Assembly: GCF_014649495.1 (NCBI RefSeq)
Contig: NZ_BMTD01000002.1
Span: 186,001-250,000 of the forward strand
Reading direction: 5' to 3'
Source of the DNA: Streptomyces filipinensis
Lineage (GTDB): Bacteria; Actinomycetota; Actinomycetes; Streptomycetales; Streptomycetaceae
Length of the DNA: 64,000 nt
The notes beneath the pieces were generated by a model. That model had not been told where the DNA came from. It saw nothing but the letters and a program-made list of their open reading frames with translations, and did not search any database. Position 1 is the first letter of the stretch. Each line of letters begins with the position of its first letter. The position numbers were made by a program, and so were the translations under genes. Of this stretch, positions 24,152 to 32,874 are shown in pieces.

Positions 24152-24817
24152 TCACGCGTAGGCGGAAACGTCCTTCACCACGGCGAACCCGAGACCGTAC
24201 GCGCTCATGCCGCGCCCGTACGCCCCCAGATGCACCCCCGCCTCCGTCGTGCCGGCCAGGACCCATCCGAACTCCGACTCCCGGTAGTAGAACGAGGCGG
24301 CCACCCCGTCCACCGGCAGAGAGAGCCTGGTCCACTCCGGCCCTTCGAGATCGTCGGCCAGGGCCCACGCGGTCTCCGTCTGCTGGTCCAGCCAGTCGTC
24401 CCGCAGGGTGTGGTCCATCTGTCCGGGCCAGGTGAAGGACAGCAGTCCCACCCCGGCCAGCCACGCGGCCGAGGAGACCGAGGTGGCCTCCAGCAGCCCC
24501 GTACCGTCGGCGCTCCGGCGCGACGGCTGCGCGGCGACCGTGATGACCACCGCGAACTTCTCCCGCGGCTCACCGGAGGAGACCGCCTCGCTGCGTACGG
24601 AGGGCTCGTCACCGTGCCCGATCGAACCGTGCTCGACGGCGCCGTCCGCCCCTATACCGACCTGCATCAGCCAGCGCGGTCCGGTGAACGCCTCGTCGAG
24701 GCCGTACCACGGGAAGGGCGCCTGCAGGTAACCGTCGACCGTACGCCGGCCGGAGGGGAGCTGTTGCTCACCCTCCGCGTCCGGCGGCTGCGCGCCCACC
24801 CGACTCGTCGTCTCCAT
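24152..24817 (-). CDS. Hypothetical protein
   Basis: 221 aa, no signal peptide or membrane helix. The readable domain runs from GYLQAPFPWYGLDEAFTGPRWL to the end (SAYGLGFAVVKDVSAYA), with beta-type alternation and several Trp and Tyr residues; the first 35 residues are polar and probably disordered. No family recognised. ATG 24817 chosen as the first Met before the domain; the ribosome binding site is weak (GAGG 12 bases upstream). Confidence 0.65.
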   Translation of the reverse strand: METTSRVGAQPPDAEGEQQLPSGRRTVDGYLQAPFPWYGLDEAFTGPRWLMQVGIGADGAVEHGSIGHGDEPSVRSEAVSSGEPREKFAVVITVAAQPSRRSADGTGLLEATSVSSAAWLAGVGLLSFTWPGQMDHTLRDDWLDQQTETAWALADDLEGPEWTRLSLPVDGVAASFYYRESEFGWVLAGTTEAGVHLGAYGRGMSAYGLGFAVVKDVSAYA

Positions 24818-25073
24818 CTGCCCGGACGCCTCCTCGCTCTCGTCGGACCGGGGTGACCCGCCCCCCTTCGGGCGTACGCGTCCGGTCCGCACAACAACTC
24901 GGCAGCATATCCACACCGGTGAGAATCGCAGGGCAGGCGCTGGAGGCGTGGGGCGCACGAACGCCCTGTTCAGGCCGTGTGCGACGGGTGCGTGCTATGA
25001 CACGCGTCACGTGCGCGGGATGCGCCCCCGTGCGCGTGTCGGCGTAGCTCCGCTTCCGCGGCCGTCGCCGCGG

Positions 25074-25529
25074 CTATGTGGCGTCCGCGTCGAAGGGAGG
25101 CCGCTCGTCCTGGCCGGGCTCCTCGGGCTTCTTGGTCATGTCGATACGCCCACCGGACGACGAGGGCGCGGAGGACGAGGACGCGGTGGAGGAGGAGGCC
25201 TCGGCGTCCCGGCCGTTGACGGCGTCCGTGACCTCGGCCATCTCCTTCTTCAGGTCGAACCCGTTACGGATCTCCTTCAGCCCCAGATCGTCGTTGTCCA
25301 GCTGCTTGCGGATGAACGTCTTGGGGTTGAGGTCCTCGAACTCGAAGTCCTTGAACTCCGGACCCAGTTCGCTGCGGATGTCCTGCTTGGCGCTCTCCGA
25401 GAACTCGCGGATCTTCCGGATCGTGCGCGTCACGTCCTGGATGACCTTCGGGAGCTTGTCCGGACCGAAGACGAGCACAGCGAGCACGATGATCGTCACC
25501 AGCTCCAGTGGCCCTATGTCATTGAACAC
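25074..25529 (-). CDS. tatB: Sec-independent protein translocase subunit TatB
   Basis: 151 aa. Short N-terminal membrane helix (LELVTIIVLAVLVFGPDKLP) with the FGPxKLP hinge of TatB, an amphipathic helix (KVIQDVTRTIRKIREFSESA) and a polar Ser-rich tail. TatB with TatC forms the receptor that binds twin-arginine signal peptides; tatA and tatC are not in this window. GTG 25529 with AAGGAG seven bases upstream. It follows the HtrA gene, as in M. tuberculosis, and BldKB in this window has a twin-arginine signal. Confidence 0.93.
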   Translation of the reverse strand: MFNDIGPLELVTIIVLAVLVFGPDKLPKVIQDVTRTIRKIREFSESAKQDIRSELGPEFKDFEFEDLNPKTFIRKQLDNDDLGLKEIRNGFDLKKEMAEVTDAVNGRDAEASSSTASSSSAPSSSGGRIDMTKKPEEPGQDERPPFDADAT

Positions 25530-25633
25530 CTGACGCTCCTTGCGATGTCCTCGGTCGCTCAACGGTACCCGGCGTTCCTGTCCGACCGGTACCGTCCCGA
25601 GGTGAGACTTCTGTCAGTTCTGTTCCGCGGCTG

Positions 25634-27952
25634 TCAGTTCTGATCCGCGGCGCCCAGGCTGAGCGGGACCTGCCGGTCGGTACCGTCACGCCGGACCGTC
25701 AGCCGCAACCGGTCACCGGGCCGGTGGGCGCGGATCTTGACGATCAGCTCCTCGGCCGTGTGCACGCGCTCTCCGTCCACCTCGGTGATGACGTCGCCCG
25801 GCTTGAGTCCGGCCCGCTCACCGGGGCCGCCCCGGGTCACGGCGGGTCCGCCGCCCGCGCTCTTGCCGTCGATCCGGGCCCCGTCGCCGGTGTACGCCAT
25901 GTCGAGGGTGACGCCGATCACGGGATGGGTCGCGTGACCGTCGTTGATCAGTTCCTCGGCGACGCGCTTGGCCTGGTTCACGGGGATGGCGAAGCCGAGA
26001 CCGATGGAGCCGGCCTGGCCGCCGTCCGTTTCGGAGCCGCCGTCGGCGGAACGGATGGCGGAGTTGATGCCGATCACCTGGGCCCGGGAGTCGAGCAGGG
26101 GGCCGCCGGAGTTGCCCGGGTTGATGGGCGCGTCGGTCTGCAGCGCGTCGACGTAGCTGACGTCGCTCCCGTCGCCCTTCTCCCCGCCCGCCGTGATGGG
26201 CCGCTCCTTGGCGCTGATGATGCCGGAGGTGACGGTGTTGGCGAGGTCGAAGGGGGCGCCGATGGCGACGACGGGATCGCCTACGCGCACATCGTCGGAG
26301 TTGCCGAGGGGCAGCGGGATGAGCCCGTGCACGCCGTGGACCTGGACGACGGCGAGGTCGTAACCGCTGTCGCGGCCGACGACCTTGGCCTTGACGGTGT
26401 CGCCGCTGCTGAAGGTCACGGATATCGCGCCGCCCGATCCGGCGGGCGCCACGACGTGGTTGTTGGTGAGGATGTGGCCCTGGGCGTCGAGCACGAAGCC
26501 GGTGCCGGTGTCCGCCTGGTCGGTCCCCGTGACGTGCAGGGTGACGACGCTGGGCAGCGCCCGGGCGGCTATCGCGGCCACGCTGCCCGGCGGCCGCCCG
26601 GCGGGCACGCTTCCGGCCTGCGGCAGACGCACGTCACCGCCGCCCAGGCCCTGGCGTTCGACGTAGGCGCCGACGACACCGCCGACGCCGGCGGAGACCA
26701 CCGCGACCATGAGGGTCCACACCAGCGCGAGCCGCTTCGCCCGCCGTTTGCGCTGCGCGTCCGTCGGCACACCGGCCCCGGTCTGCTGCAGTCCCCCGTG
26801 CACGACCCCCTGCTCCCGCGGGGACCCGCCGGCCCAGGGGTCATAACGCCCACCCACGCCCCCCGCCCCACCGTCCGAAACCGGAGAGGCCAACGGGGCG
26901 GACGCGCCGGCGGCAGGGGCACCGGCCCCGTGGGCGCCCGGTGCGGGCGTGCGAGCGCCGGGGGCGGGGGCGCCGGCGGCAGAAGTGCCGGGCGCGGGCA
27001 TGGGAGCGCCGGGGGCGGGGGCGCCATCGCTAGGAGCGCCGGGGGCGGGGGCGCCGGGGACCGGGATGGACGCGCCGGGCGCGAGGGCACCGGCGGCAGA
27101 GGAGCCGGGCGCGGGCATCGGTGCGCCGGGGGCGAGGGTGCCAGCGGCAGGGGCGCCGCCGGGTGCGGGGGCGGCGACGGCATGGGTGCTGGGCGCGGGC
27201 GTGCCGGGGACCGGCATCGGGGCATGGGGCGCGGAGACGCCAGCGGCAGGAACGCTGGGCGCGGGCGTGCCCGGTACCGGGATCGGGATTCCGGGCGCGG
27301 AGACGCCAGCGGCAGGGGCGCCGGGCACGGCGGTGCCGGGGACCGGCATATGAGCGCCGAGGGCGGATGCGCCGGGGGCCGGGGTGGAGGCGGTCGGGGC
27401 GGGTGTCCGTGCCGGGGGTACGGGTGTCCCCTGGGGCGGTGTGGCCGCCGGGTGCTGTACGGGCGGTGCGGGTGCCCAGGGGCCAGGCTCGCCGTAGGGC
27501 GGGGTGCCGTAGGGGTCGGGGTCGTGCAACGGCTTCGGCCGCTCGGTGGGAGCCGCCCAGGCGGAATTCCCCTGCTCGGGCGCCTCACCCGCCGGCGTGC
27601 CGCCGTCCGCCTCGGCCTCCTTCGCCGGGCCCGGCACCGGCTTGGCCAGCTCGAAGTCCCCGTCGGCCACGGCGGCCTCGGCCTCATCCGACCCGGCCTG
27701 CTCCGTCCCGGTGCCCACCGCCCCGACCGGACGCGCCAGGGCGAAGTCACCCGAGTCTCCGTCGAACGAACCGGAATCCGCCGGCCCGACGCCGCCGGGC
27801 GCCTCGCCGCGCTGGGCGTCCACCGACGCGGCCGGACGTGCCGAAGCGGACTCGCCCGTCGGCTCGGTGCCGGACGGCTCGTTGTCGGCCGGGGTCATCC
27901 CCGCCGCTCCCTCCGGTCCGTCCTCCGGCGGGACACGGTTCCCCTCGTTCAT
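25634..27952 (-). CDS. HtrA/DegP-type membrane-anchored serine protease with PDZ domain
   Basis: 772 aa. Residues 1 to about 410 are a cytoplasmic low-complexity region with many PGAPMPAPG-like Pro/Ala/Gly repeats. One membrane helix follows (about 420-440). The extracytoplasmic trypsin-like domain has the His in ILTNNHVVAP, the Asp in SGYDLAVVQVHG and the Ser in PINPGNSGGPLLD, then a C-terminal PDZ domain (GPGERAGLKPGDVITEVDG). It degrades or refolds envelope proteins. It follows the sigma and anti-sigma genes by 134 bases, so it is likely a member of their stress regulon. Confidence 0.93.
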   Translation of the reverse strand: MNEGNRVPPEDGPEGAAGMTPADNEPSGTEPTGESASARPAASVDAQRGEAPGGVGPADSGSFDGDSGDFALARPVGAVGTGTEQAGSDEAEAAVADGDFELAKPVPGPAKEAEADGGTPAGEAPEQGNSAWAAPTERPKPLHDPDPYGTPPYGEPGPWAPAPPVQHPAATPPQGTPVPPARTPAPTASTPAPGASALGAHMPVPGTAVPGAPAAGVSAPGIPIPVPGTPAPSVPAAGVSAPHAPMPVPGTPAPSTHAVAAPAPGGAPAAGTLAPGAPMPAPGSSAAGALAPGASIPVPGAPAPGAPSDGAPAPGAPMPAPGTSAAGAPAPGARTPAPGAHGAGAPAAGASAPLASPVSDGGAGGVGGRYDPWAGGSPREQGVVHGGLQQTGAGVPTDAQRKRRAKRLALVWTLMVAVVSAGVGGVVGAYVERQGLGGGDVRLPQAGSVPAGRPPGSVAAIAARALPSVVTLHVTGTDQADTGTGFVLDAQGHILTNNHVVAPAGSGGAISVTFSSGDTVKAKVVGRDSGYDLAVVQVHGVHGLIPLPLGNSDDVRVGDPVVAIGAPFDLANTVTSGIISAKERPITAGGEKGDGSDVSYVDALQTDAPINPGNSGGPLLDSRAQVIGINSAIRSADGGSETDGGQAGSIGLGFAIPVNQAKRVAEELINDGHATHPVIGVTLDMAYTGDGARIDGKSAGGGPAVTRGGPGERAGLKPGDVITEVDGERVHTAEELIVKIRAHRPGDRLRLTVRRDGTDRQVPLSLGAADQN
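26885..27480 (-). repeat. Pro/Ala/Gly repeat region in the HtrA-type gene
   Basis: Degenerate in-frame units of 30-45 bases encode blocks such as APGAPMPAPGTSAAG. Near-perfect repetition of GCGCCGGGGGCGGGGGC on the plus strand suggests slippage and length variation. Confidence 0.75.
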
Positions 27953-28086
27953 GCTCTCCCCACGGCTGGCCGTGGCCGCGCGCTTCGGCGGCGGCCACGG
28001 AACGTCGACCACGCCCCCGGGACATCGCCGCGGGAACGGTGCTCACAGGATTCAACCAGGTTCGCGGGGCGTGGCGAAGTGACCGG

Positions 28087-29121
28087 TCAGGGCGTCTCGC
28101 GGGGGGTGGAGGGGGACGGTGAGGGAGCGGAGGCGGCGTCGGGGACGGGGGCGGACAGCAGGCCGGAGGCGGACACTCCGGGGATCCTGGACCAGGCGGT
28201 GAGCGGGTAGACCACGGTGTCGTCGAGCGGACGTATCAGCGGGGAGACGGCGGCCGCACCGGCCGTCACCGGCGTGGTCAGGCCCCGTATCGCGTCGACC
28301 TGGGTCTGGCCGGTGCCGGAGGCCGGCAGTCCGGGCACGAGTGGCGCGGACATCGTGGTGGGGGCCGCCGGCGTCGGTCCGAACTGCGCGCCGCCCCGGG
28401 CGAGCAGTGGTCCCGCCGCGCGACGGCGCTGGTTGTCGGGCGTGGCGGCGCCGGTGCCGGCCGAGCGGGCCGGGAGCACATTGCTGCCGGTGCCGGAGCC
28501 GCCGCGGGCGTCCGCGGTGGTGTCACCGGGGATGGCGGTGGTCATGCCGCCGAGGGCGACCGCGGCCAGGGAGACCGCGCCGGCGGCGGCGACCGCGAAC
28601 CGCAGGCCGCGCGAGGCGGAGCGGCCGTCGTCCGGGCGGCCGACGGGATGGATGCGGAAGCCGCGCTCCTCGGGTGCCGGAACGGGGTGATGCGAGCCCG
28701 CGGGGGCGGGGCCGTGCGGGCGGGCGGGGACGTATCCGAACGCGAAGCGCTCGCCGCGCCTCGCTCCGAAGACGCCGAGGACACCGGTGGGTCCGCCGCT
28801 CTCGTCGGCGGGGCCGCGTCCGAAGGAGCCGCCCCCGGGCGGCGACATGCCGTCGCCGTCCAGGTCACCTCCCCCGGGAAGGCCCTGGAGGCGGGCCAGG
28901 AGGCTCGCCGAGGGAGGCGGCGGGGCTGCCTCCGCGAACACGTTCTTCAGCGCGCGCTGGGCGTCCGCCTCCGCCTTGCACCGGGCACAGGTGGCCAGGT
29001 GCGCGAGGACCCGCTCACGCGTCTCATGACCGAGCTCTCCGTCCACCAGGGCGGAGAGACGGTCTCCCAGGTGCTGCTCTGCGAGGTGCCCCTCCGCAGG
29101 TTTCGGCCGTGATCCACTCAC
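28087..29121 (-). CDS. Zinc-finger anti-sigma factor, transmembrane
   Basis: 344 aa. The N-terminal zf-HC2-type domain (about residues 15-65) has [13 protein letters not shown], the H-x3-C-x2-C zinc motif of ZAS anti-sigma factors, preceded by [19 protein letters not shown]. One membrane helix near residue 190 ([18 protein letters not shown]) leads to an extracytoplasmic Ala/Pro-rich region. The GTG start overlaps the sigma stop as GTGA, a typical sigma/anti-sigma coupling. Counterpart of RseA (Rv1222). It should hold the sigma factor at the membrane until envelope stress. Confidence 0.9.
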   Translation of the reverse strand: MSGSRPKPAEGHLAEQHLGDRLSALVDGELGHETRERVLAHLATCARCKAEADAQRALKNVFAEAAPPPPSASLLARLQGLPGGGDLDGDGMSPPGGGSFGRGPADESGGPTGVLGVFGARRGERFAFGYVPARPHGPAPAGSHHPVPAPEERGFRIHPVGRPDDGRSASRGLRFAVAAAGAVSLAAVALGGMTTAIPGDTTADARGGSGTGSNVLPARSAGTGAATPDNQRRRAAGPLLARGGAQFGPTPAAPTTMSAPLVPGLPASGTGQTQVDAIRGLTTPVTAGAAAVSPLIRPLDDTVVYPLTAWSRIPGVSASGLLSAPVPDAASAPSPSPSTPRETP

Positions 29122-29900
29122 GCGGTCGCGCCCCCTCCTCCCAGAGCGGGGACACGGGCCAGGAAGGTGCGCCGCTCGGCCGCGCGGGCCTCCGGGGACC
29201 GGTGCGCCAGGGCCTTGCGGAGCTGGGAACGGCCACGGTGGATACGGGAGCGGACGGTGCCGAGCTTCACGCCGAGGGTGGCGGCGATCTCCTCGTACGA
29301 CAGTCCCTCGATGTCGCACAGGACGACGGCGGCACGGAACTCGGGCGCGAGGGTGTCGAGGGCCTGCTGGACGTCGGCGTCGAAGTGGGCGTCGTTGAGG
29401 AGCTGCTGCGGGGTGGGCTCGCGGCTGGCCAGACGCTCGGCGGCGTCGTCGCCGAGGGCGTCGAAGCGGATGCGCTGCTTGCGCCGGACCATGTCCAGGA
29501 AGAGGTTGGTGGTGATGCGGTGCAGCCAGCCCTCGAAGGTGCCGGGCGAGTACGTCGACAGGGAGCGGAAGACACGGACGAAGACCTCCTGGGTGAGGTC
29601 CTCGGCGTCGTGCTGATTGCCCGTCAGGCGGTAGGCCAGTCGGTAGACCCGGCCGCTGTGGGTGCTGACGATCTCCTCCCACGTGGGCGGAGTCCACGCC
29701 TGCCCGTCCGCGTCGGTGGAGAAGCTCGCGGTCTGGGCCTCGCCTGCGGCGAGACCGGCGTGGTGGTCAGCAGCGGTGTCGGTCACGGATTTCGGCCTGC
29801 CCGCCGACCCGAGGAAGCGCCGCAGCACTCCGCCCCGGTCCCCGGGCGCAGCCGCACCTCCCCTGTCGGCTCTGGTGGTGTCCAGTGGAGCCCCTACCAT
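29118..29900 (-). CDS. ECF RNA polymerase sigma factor (mycobacterial SigE-like)
   Basis: 260 aa. Region 2 (about residues 80-150) has [26 protein letters not shown] and the DNA-binding stretch [20 protein letters not shown]; region 4 (about 190-245) has [40 protein letters not shown] in two consecutive parts. A variable N-terminus of about 70 residues precedes them, as in M. tuberculosis SigE. ATG 29900 follows GAGGTGG at good spacing. Operon order sigma, anti-sigma, HtrA, TatB equals Rv1221-Rv1224. It is not the Streptomyces gene called sigE. Confidence 0.93.
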   Translation of the reverse strand: MVGAPLDTTRADRGGAAAPGDRGGVLRRFLGSAGRPKSVTDTAADHHAGLAAGEAQTASFSTDADGQAWTPPTWEEIVSTHSGRVYRLAYRLTGNQHDAEDLTQEVFVRVFRSLSTYSPGTFEGWLHRITTNLFLDMVRRKQRIRFDALGDDAAERLASREPTPQQLLNDAHFDADVQQALDTLAPEFRAAVVLCDIEGLSYEEIAATLGVKLGTVRSRIHRGRSQLRKALAHRSPEARAAERRTFLARVPALGGGGATA

Positions 29901-30128
29901 AGCCACCTCGCCCGTTAGCTCCGGATAAGCGGTTTTACGAGAATTTGATACTCGCTGATACGGCTCGTGCGGCTGCGTCAGCAGTTGCTCGGTGCGCCGA
30001 TCCACCCCTCGCCCCCCGTCGCGCCGCCGGCCTCCGTCTCATCCCTATAAACGCCCGGTCCCATCTGCGGGTTCCCGACACCAACGGATACAGTCACGCC
30101 CAGGCATCCATGGGGACAGGAGAGGGTC
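29901..30128. promoter_or_regulatory. Divergent promoter region, sigma factor and O-methyltransferase
   Basis: 228 bases with lower GC next to the sigma gene (29925-29960). It contains CGAG-N9-CTCG (29938-29954). On the plus strand CTATAAAC near 30045-30052 resembles a -10. No ECF-type promoter can be assigned with confidence. Confidence 0.35.
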
Positions 30129-30761
30129 ATTACCGGCAACCGGCAGACGAGCTGGGCGTTCGCCGACGCCTTTGTCGCCGAGGACGAAGCGCTGCGCTGG
30201 GCCCGTGACCGGGCCCGCGAGGCAGGGCTGCGCTCGGTGTCGCCCGGCACGGGCGCCGCGCTGCGTCTGCTCGCCGCCTCCGTCGACGCCAAGGCCGTCG
30301 CGGAGATCGGCACCGGCTGCGGGGTGTCCGGAATCCATCTGCTGCACGGCATGCGCCCGGACGGGGTGCTCACCACGGTCGACCCGGAGCCGGAGCACCA
30401 GCAGTTCGCCCGGCAGGCCTTCCGCGCCTGCGGCTTCGCCAGCAACCGCGCCCGCTTCATCCCCGGCCGGGCCCTGGAGGTGCTGCCCCGGCTCGCGGAC
30501 GCCGGATACGACCTCGTCTTCTGCGACGGTGACCGGCTGGAGTACCTGGACTACCTCGCTGAATCGTTGCGCCTGCTCCGGCCCGGCGGCCTGGTGGTTT
30601 TCGAGGGGATCTTCGCCAACGGCCGTACGGTCGACTCGGGACCGCAGCCGACGGAGGTGCTCAAGCTGCGGGAACTGCTGCGCACGGTGCGCGAGAGCCA
30701 GGAGCTGGTGCCCTCGCTGCTGCCGGTGGGCGACGGCCTGCTGTGTGCCGTCAAGCGGTGA
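30129..30761 (+). CDS. O-methyltransferase, SAM-dependent, probable ATT start
   Basis: 210 aa if started at ATT 30129. SAM-binding motif I AEIGTGCGVSGIHLL near residue 54, acidic end of strand 2 in TTVDPEPEH, and DLVFCDGDR near residue 128 as in class I (COMT-like) enzymes. No ATG, GTG or TTG lies in frame between an upstream TAA and GTG 30237, yet the N-terminal residues TGNRQTSWAFADAFVAED are family-like, and AGGAGAGG sits four bases before the ATT. Starting at 30237 would remove 36 conserved-looking residues. Divergent from the sigma factor, like Rv1220c. Confidence 0.85.
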   Translation: MTGNRQTSWAFADAFVAEDEALRWARDRAREAGLRSVSPGTGAALRLLAASVDAKAVAEIGTGCGVSGIHLLHGMRPDGVLTTVDPEPEHQQFARQAFRACGFASNRARFIPGRALEVLPRLADAGYDLVFCDGDRLEYLDYLAESLRLLRPGGLVVFEGIFANGRTVDSGPQPTEVLKLRELLRTVRESQELVPSLLPVGDGLLCAVKR

Positions 30762-30792
30762 GCGCCGGCCCAGGGCGGGGCAGGACGCGCGA

Positions 30793-30824
30793 CTGCCCCG
30801 GCACCGCGTACGATGCCGGGGCAG
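30793..30824. terminator. Terminator between O-methyltransferase and DUF3117 genes
   Basis: CTGCCCCGGCA and TGCCGGGGCAG, 11 perfect pairs, 10-base loop, between convergent genes. Confidence 0.75.
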
Positions 30825-30848
30825 CCGGAAGGACACTGCGCTGGGGCG

Positions 30849-31016
30849 TCAGACGACGACCTTCTTGAGGGCGTCGCCGAGCGCCTCGGCCTCGTCAGGG
30901 GTCAGCTCGACGACGAGTCGACCGCCGCCTTCGAGCGGAACGCGCATGACGATGCCCCGCCCCTCCTTGGTCACCTCGAGCGGGCCATCACCCGTCCGCG
31001 GCTTCATGGCCGCCAT
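30849..31016 (-). CDS. DUF3117 family protein
   Basis: 55 aa, the full length of the actinobacterial DUF3117 family: MKPRTGDGPLEVTKEGRG, then a strand-turn segment with LVVELTPDEAEALGDALKKV. Translation start ATG 31016 with GGAAGGGGA at seven bases. Function unknown; Rv1211 is the family member at the same relative position beside tagA in M. tuberculosis, while here the enoyl-CoA hydratase gene lies between. Confidence 0.9.
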   Translation of the reverse strand: MAAMKPRTGDGPLEVTKEGRGIVMRVPLEGGGRLVVELTPDEAEALGDALKKVVV

Positions 31017-31387
31017 GCTCGTTCCCCTTCCTGAAACCAGCTCATCGTCTGCCGGGAGCCCGCACAGGGCATCCGCGGTTCCGCACCGGACACGCGACAC
31101 CGGCATCGAACACATTGCTTCCCAGCCATTATCCCGCATCGCAGGACCCGATGACCAACATCAGTCGGCATCGCTTGGGCAACGCGCGCGAGCAAAACCA
31201 CCCAATTCGGCGATGTGGCTGCGATACTGCGCCGCTGCACGGACGTCCGCGGGCCGACTCCGCTCCGGTTTTCTTTGACGCAGGTCACACGTCCGGTCCG
31301 GCCCTTGGCCGGCGATCTCCGCCATGCTGTCCTTCATACAGGGACGTACTGAGCGGTACGTCATCCGCGACACCGAGGGGATGCGCC
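31017..31387. promoter_or_regulatory. Divergent intergenic region with an inverted repeat
   Basis: 371 bases between DUF3117 and the enoyl-CoA hydratase gene. The clearest element is GACGTAC-N6-GTACGTC at 31343-31362. A GATAAT on the minus strand (about 31129-31134) may be the DUF3117 -10, with a rather wide spacer to TTGGTC. I see no other gene. Confidence 0.45.
31343..31362. promoter_or_regulatory. Inverted repeat upstream of the enoyl-CoA hydratase gene
   Basis: GACGTAC-TGAGCG-GTACGTC, seven perfect pairs, 25 bases before the ATG. Its size and position fit a TetR-type operator; a local regulator gene is not visible. Confidence 0.45.
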
Positions 31388-32191
31388 ATGGCCGACACCG
31401 TGCTCTACGAGGTGAGCGACGGACTCGCGACGATCACGCTGAACCGCCCCGAGGCGATGAACGCGCTGAACATCGCGACCAAGGCCGCTCTCCGGGAGGC
31501 GGCGGAGTCCGCGGCCGGCGACCCGGCCGTACGCGCGATCCTGCTGACCGCCGCCGGGGACCGGGCGTTCTGCGTCGGCCAGGACCTCAAGGAGCACATC
31601 GGGCTGCTCGCGTCGGACCGCGCGACGGGGTCCGGGCAGACGATGAGCACGGTCAAGGAGCACTACAACCCGATCGTGCGGGCCCTCACCGGGGCGCAGA
31701 AGCCGGTGGTCGCCGCGGTCAACGGCGTCGCGGCCGGGGCCGGCTTCGGATTCGCGCTCGCCGCGGACTACCGGGTGGTCGCCGACACGGCCGCCTTCAA
31801 CACCTCGTTCGCCGGCGTGGCCCTCACCGCCGACTCCGGCATCTCCTGGACGCTGCCCCGGGTGATCGGCCCGAGCCGCGCCGCCGACCTGCTGCTCTTC
31901 CCGCGCAGCATCAGCGCCCAGGACGCGCTGGAGCTGGGCATCGCCAACCGGGTCGTGCCCACCGCCGAGCTGCGCGCCGAGGCCGAGAAGACCGCGCGCG
32001 CACTGGCCGAGGGCCCGACGGTGGCGTACGCGGCGATCAAGGAGGCGATGGCCTACGGCCTCACGCACTCCCTCGACGAGACCCTGGAGAAGGAGGACGA
32101 GCTGCAGACCCGGGCCGGCGGGTCCGAGGACCACGCGATCGCGGTGCAGGCGTTCGTGAACAAGGAGAAGCCCAAGTACCTGGGCCGGTGA
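31388..32191 (+). CDS. Enoyl-CoA hydratase/isomerase family protein
   Basis: 267 aa, crotonase fold. ITLNRPEAMNAL near residue 14, an oxyanion-hole segment DRAFCVGQDLKEH near residue 57, and VAAVNGVAAGAGFGFALAADYRV near residue 100 split over the second oxyanion-hole and helix. The usual catalytic Glu pair is not complete (ALTADSGISWTLPRVIG has Asp-Ser where ECHs have Glu), closer to PaaG/PaaB-type isomerases. ATG seven bases after GAGGGGAT. Acts in fatty-acid or phenylacetate-type degradation; exact substrate unknown. Confidence 0.88.
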   Translation: MADTVLYEVSDGLATITLNRPEAMNALNIATKAALREAAESAAGDPAVRAILLTAAGDRAFCVGQDLKEHIGLLASDRATGSGQTMSTVKEHYNPIVRALTGAQKPVVAAVNGVAAGAGFGFALAADYRVVADTAAFNTSFAGVALTADSGISWTLPRVIGPSRAADLLLFPRSISAQDALELGIANRVVPTAELRAEAEKTARALAEGPTVAYAAIKEAMAYGLTHSLDETLEKEDELQTRAGGSEDHAIAVQAFVNKEKPKYLGR

Positions 32192-32215
32192 GGCACCGGG
32201 CCCGGGGGGCGGGGC

Positions 32216-32869
32216 CTAGGGGGCGATGAGCAGGGCCTCCGCGCCCACCGGGCGGTATCCGGCCGCCTGGAAGGCGCGCACGCTGCGGGCGTTGCCGGCG
32301 GCCTGCTGCGACCAGACCCACTGCCCGGGCGGGACGAGATGCCGGGCGGCCGTGGCCAGGGCCCGCCCCAGGCCCCGGTGGCGTACGTCCTCGTCCACCT
32401 CGATCGCCGTCTCCCAGCGGCCCGCCACACCCCGGCCGAGGACGACCACCGCGCCGTCCGCCGCCCAGACCCGGACGTCGTCGCGGCGGGCCCGCGCGCC
32501 GTGCACGCGCGGGTGGTCCGGGTCGGTGAGTTCCCGCAGCTCCACCGGGGGGTCGCCGGGCAGGGAGCCGGCCACGGTGAGCAGGTCGACGGTGTCGGTG
32601 GAACGGCCCGTGCGGGCCAGGAACGCGGCCAGGAAGCGGGGGTTCATCGCGGCCGCCAGCGCGTCGCAGTCGAGGGACGCGAGGGTGTCCCGCACCCAGT
32701 GCGGGTCCTCGTCGGTGAACACCACGGAGTGCGCGGTGAACGCGATCACCCCGGCGTCGCGGTGGCTCGGCTGCGGCACGACGGTGACACCGCCGTCGGG
32801 CGGCGGGAAGTGACCGCGGGCCGCCGCGTCCAGGAGGGCGGCCAGGGTCGGGGACACGGCCTGGGACAT
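32216..32869 (-). CDS. GNAT-family acetyltransferase
   Basis: 217 aa. The acetyl-CoA binding motif A is VDEDVRHRGLGRALATAARHL near residue 165 (R-x2-G-x-G/A), followed by GNARSVRAFQAAGYRPVG. The N-terminal half has no separate domain I can name. ATG 32869 begins five bases after the tag stop, so it is translationally coupled and needs no separate ribosome binding site. Acceptor unknown. Confidence 0.82.
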   Translation of the reverse strand: MSQAVSPTLAALLDAAARGHFPPPDGGVTVVPQPSHRDAGVIAFTAHSVVFTDEDPHWVRDTLASLDCDALAAAMNPRFLAAFLARTGRSTDTVDLLTVAGSLPGDPPVELRELTDPDHPRVHGARARRDDVRVWAADGAVVVLGRGVAGRWETAIEVDEDVRHRGLGRALATAARHLVPPGQWVWSQQAAGNARSVRAFQAAGYRPVGAEALLIAP

Positions 32870-32874
32870 GGCGG

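Noticed and set aside
28087..29697. 536-codon version of the anti-sigma factor
   Set aside because: The upstream part reads the sigma-factor gene in another frame; GTG 29121 overlapping the sigma stop is the likely start.
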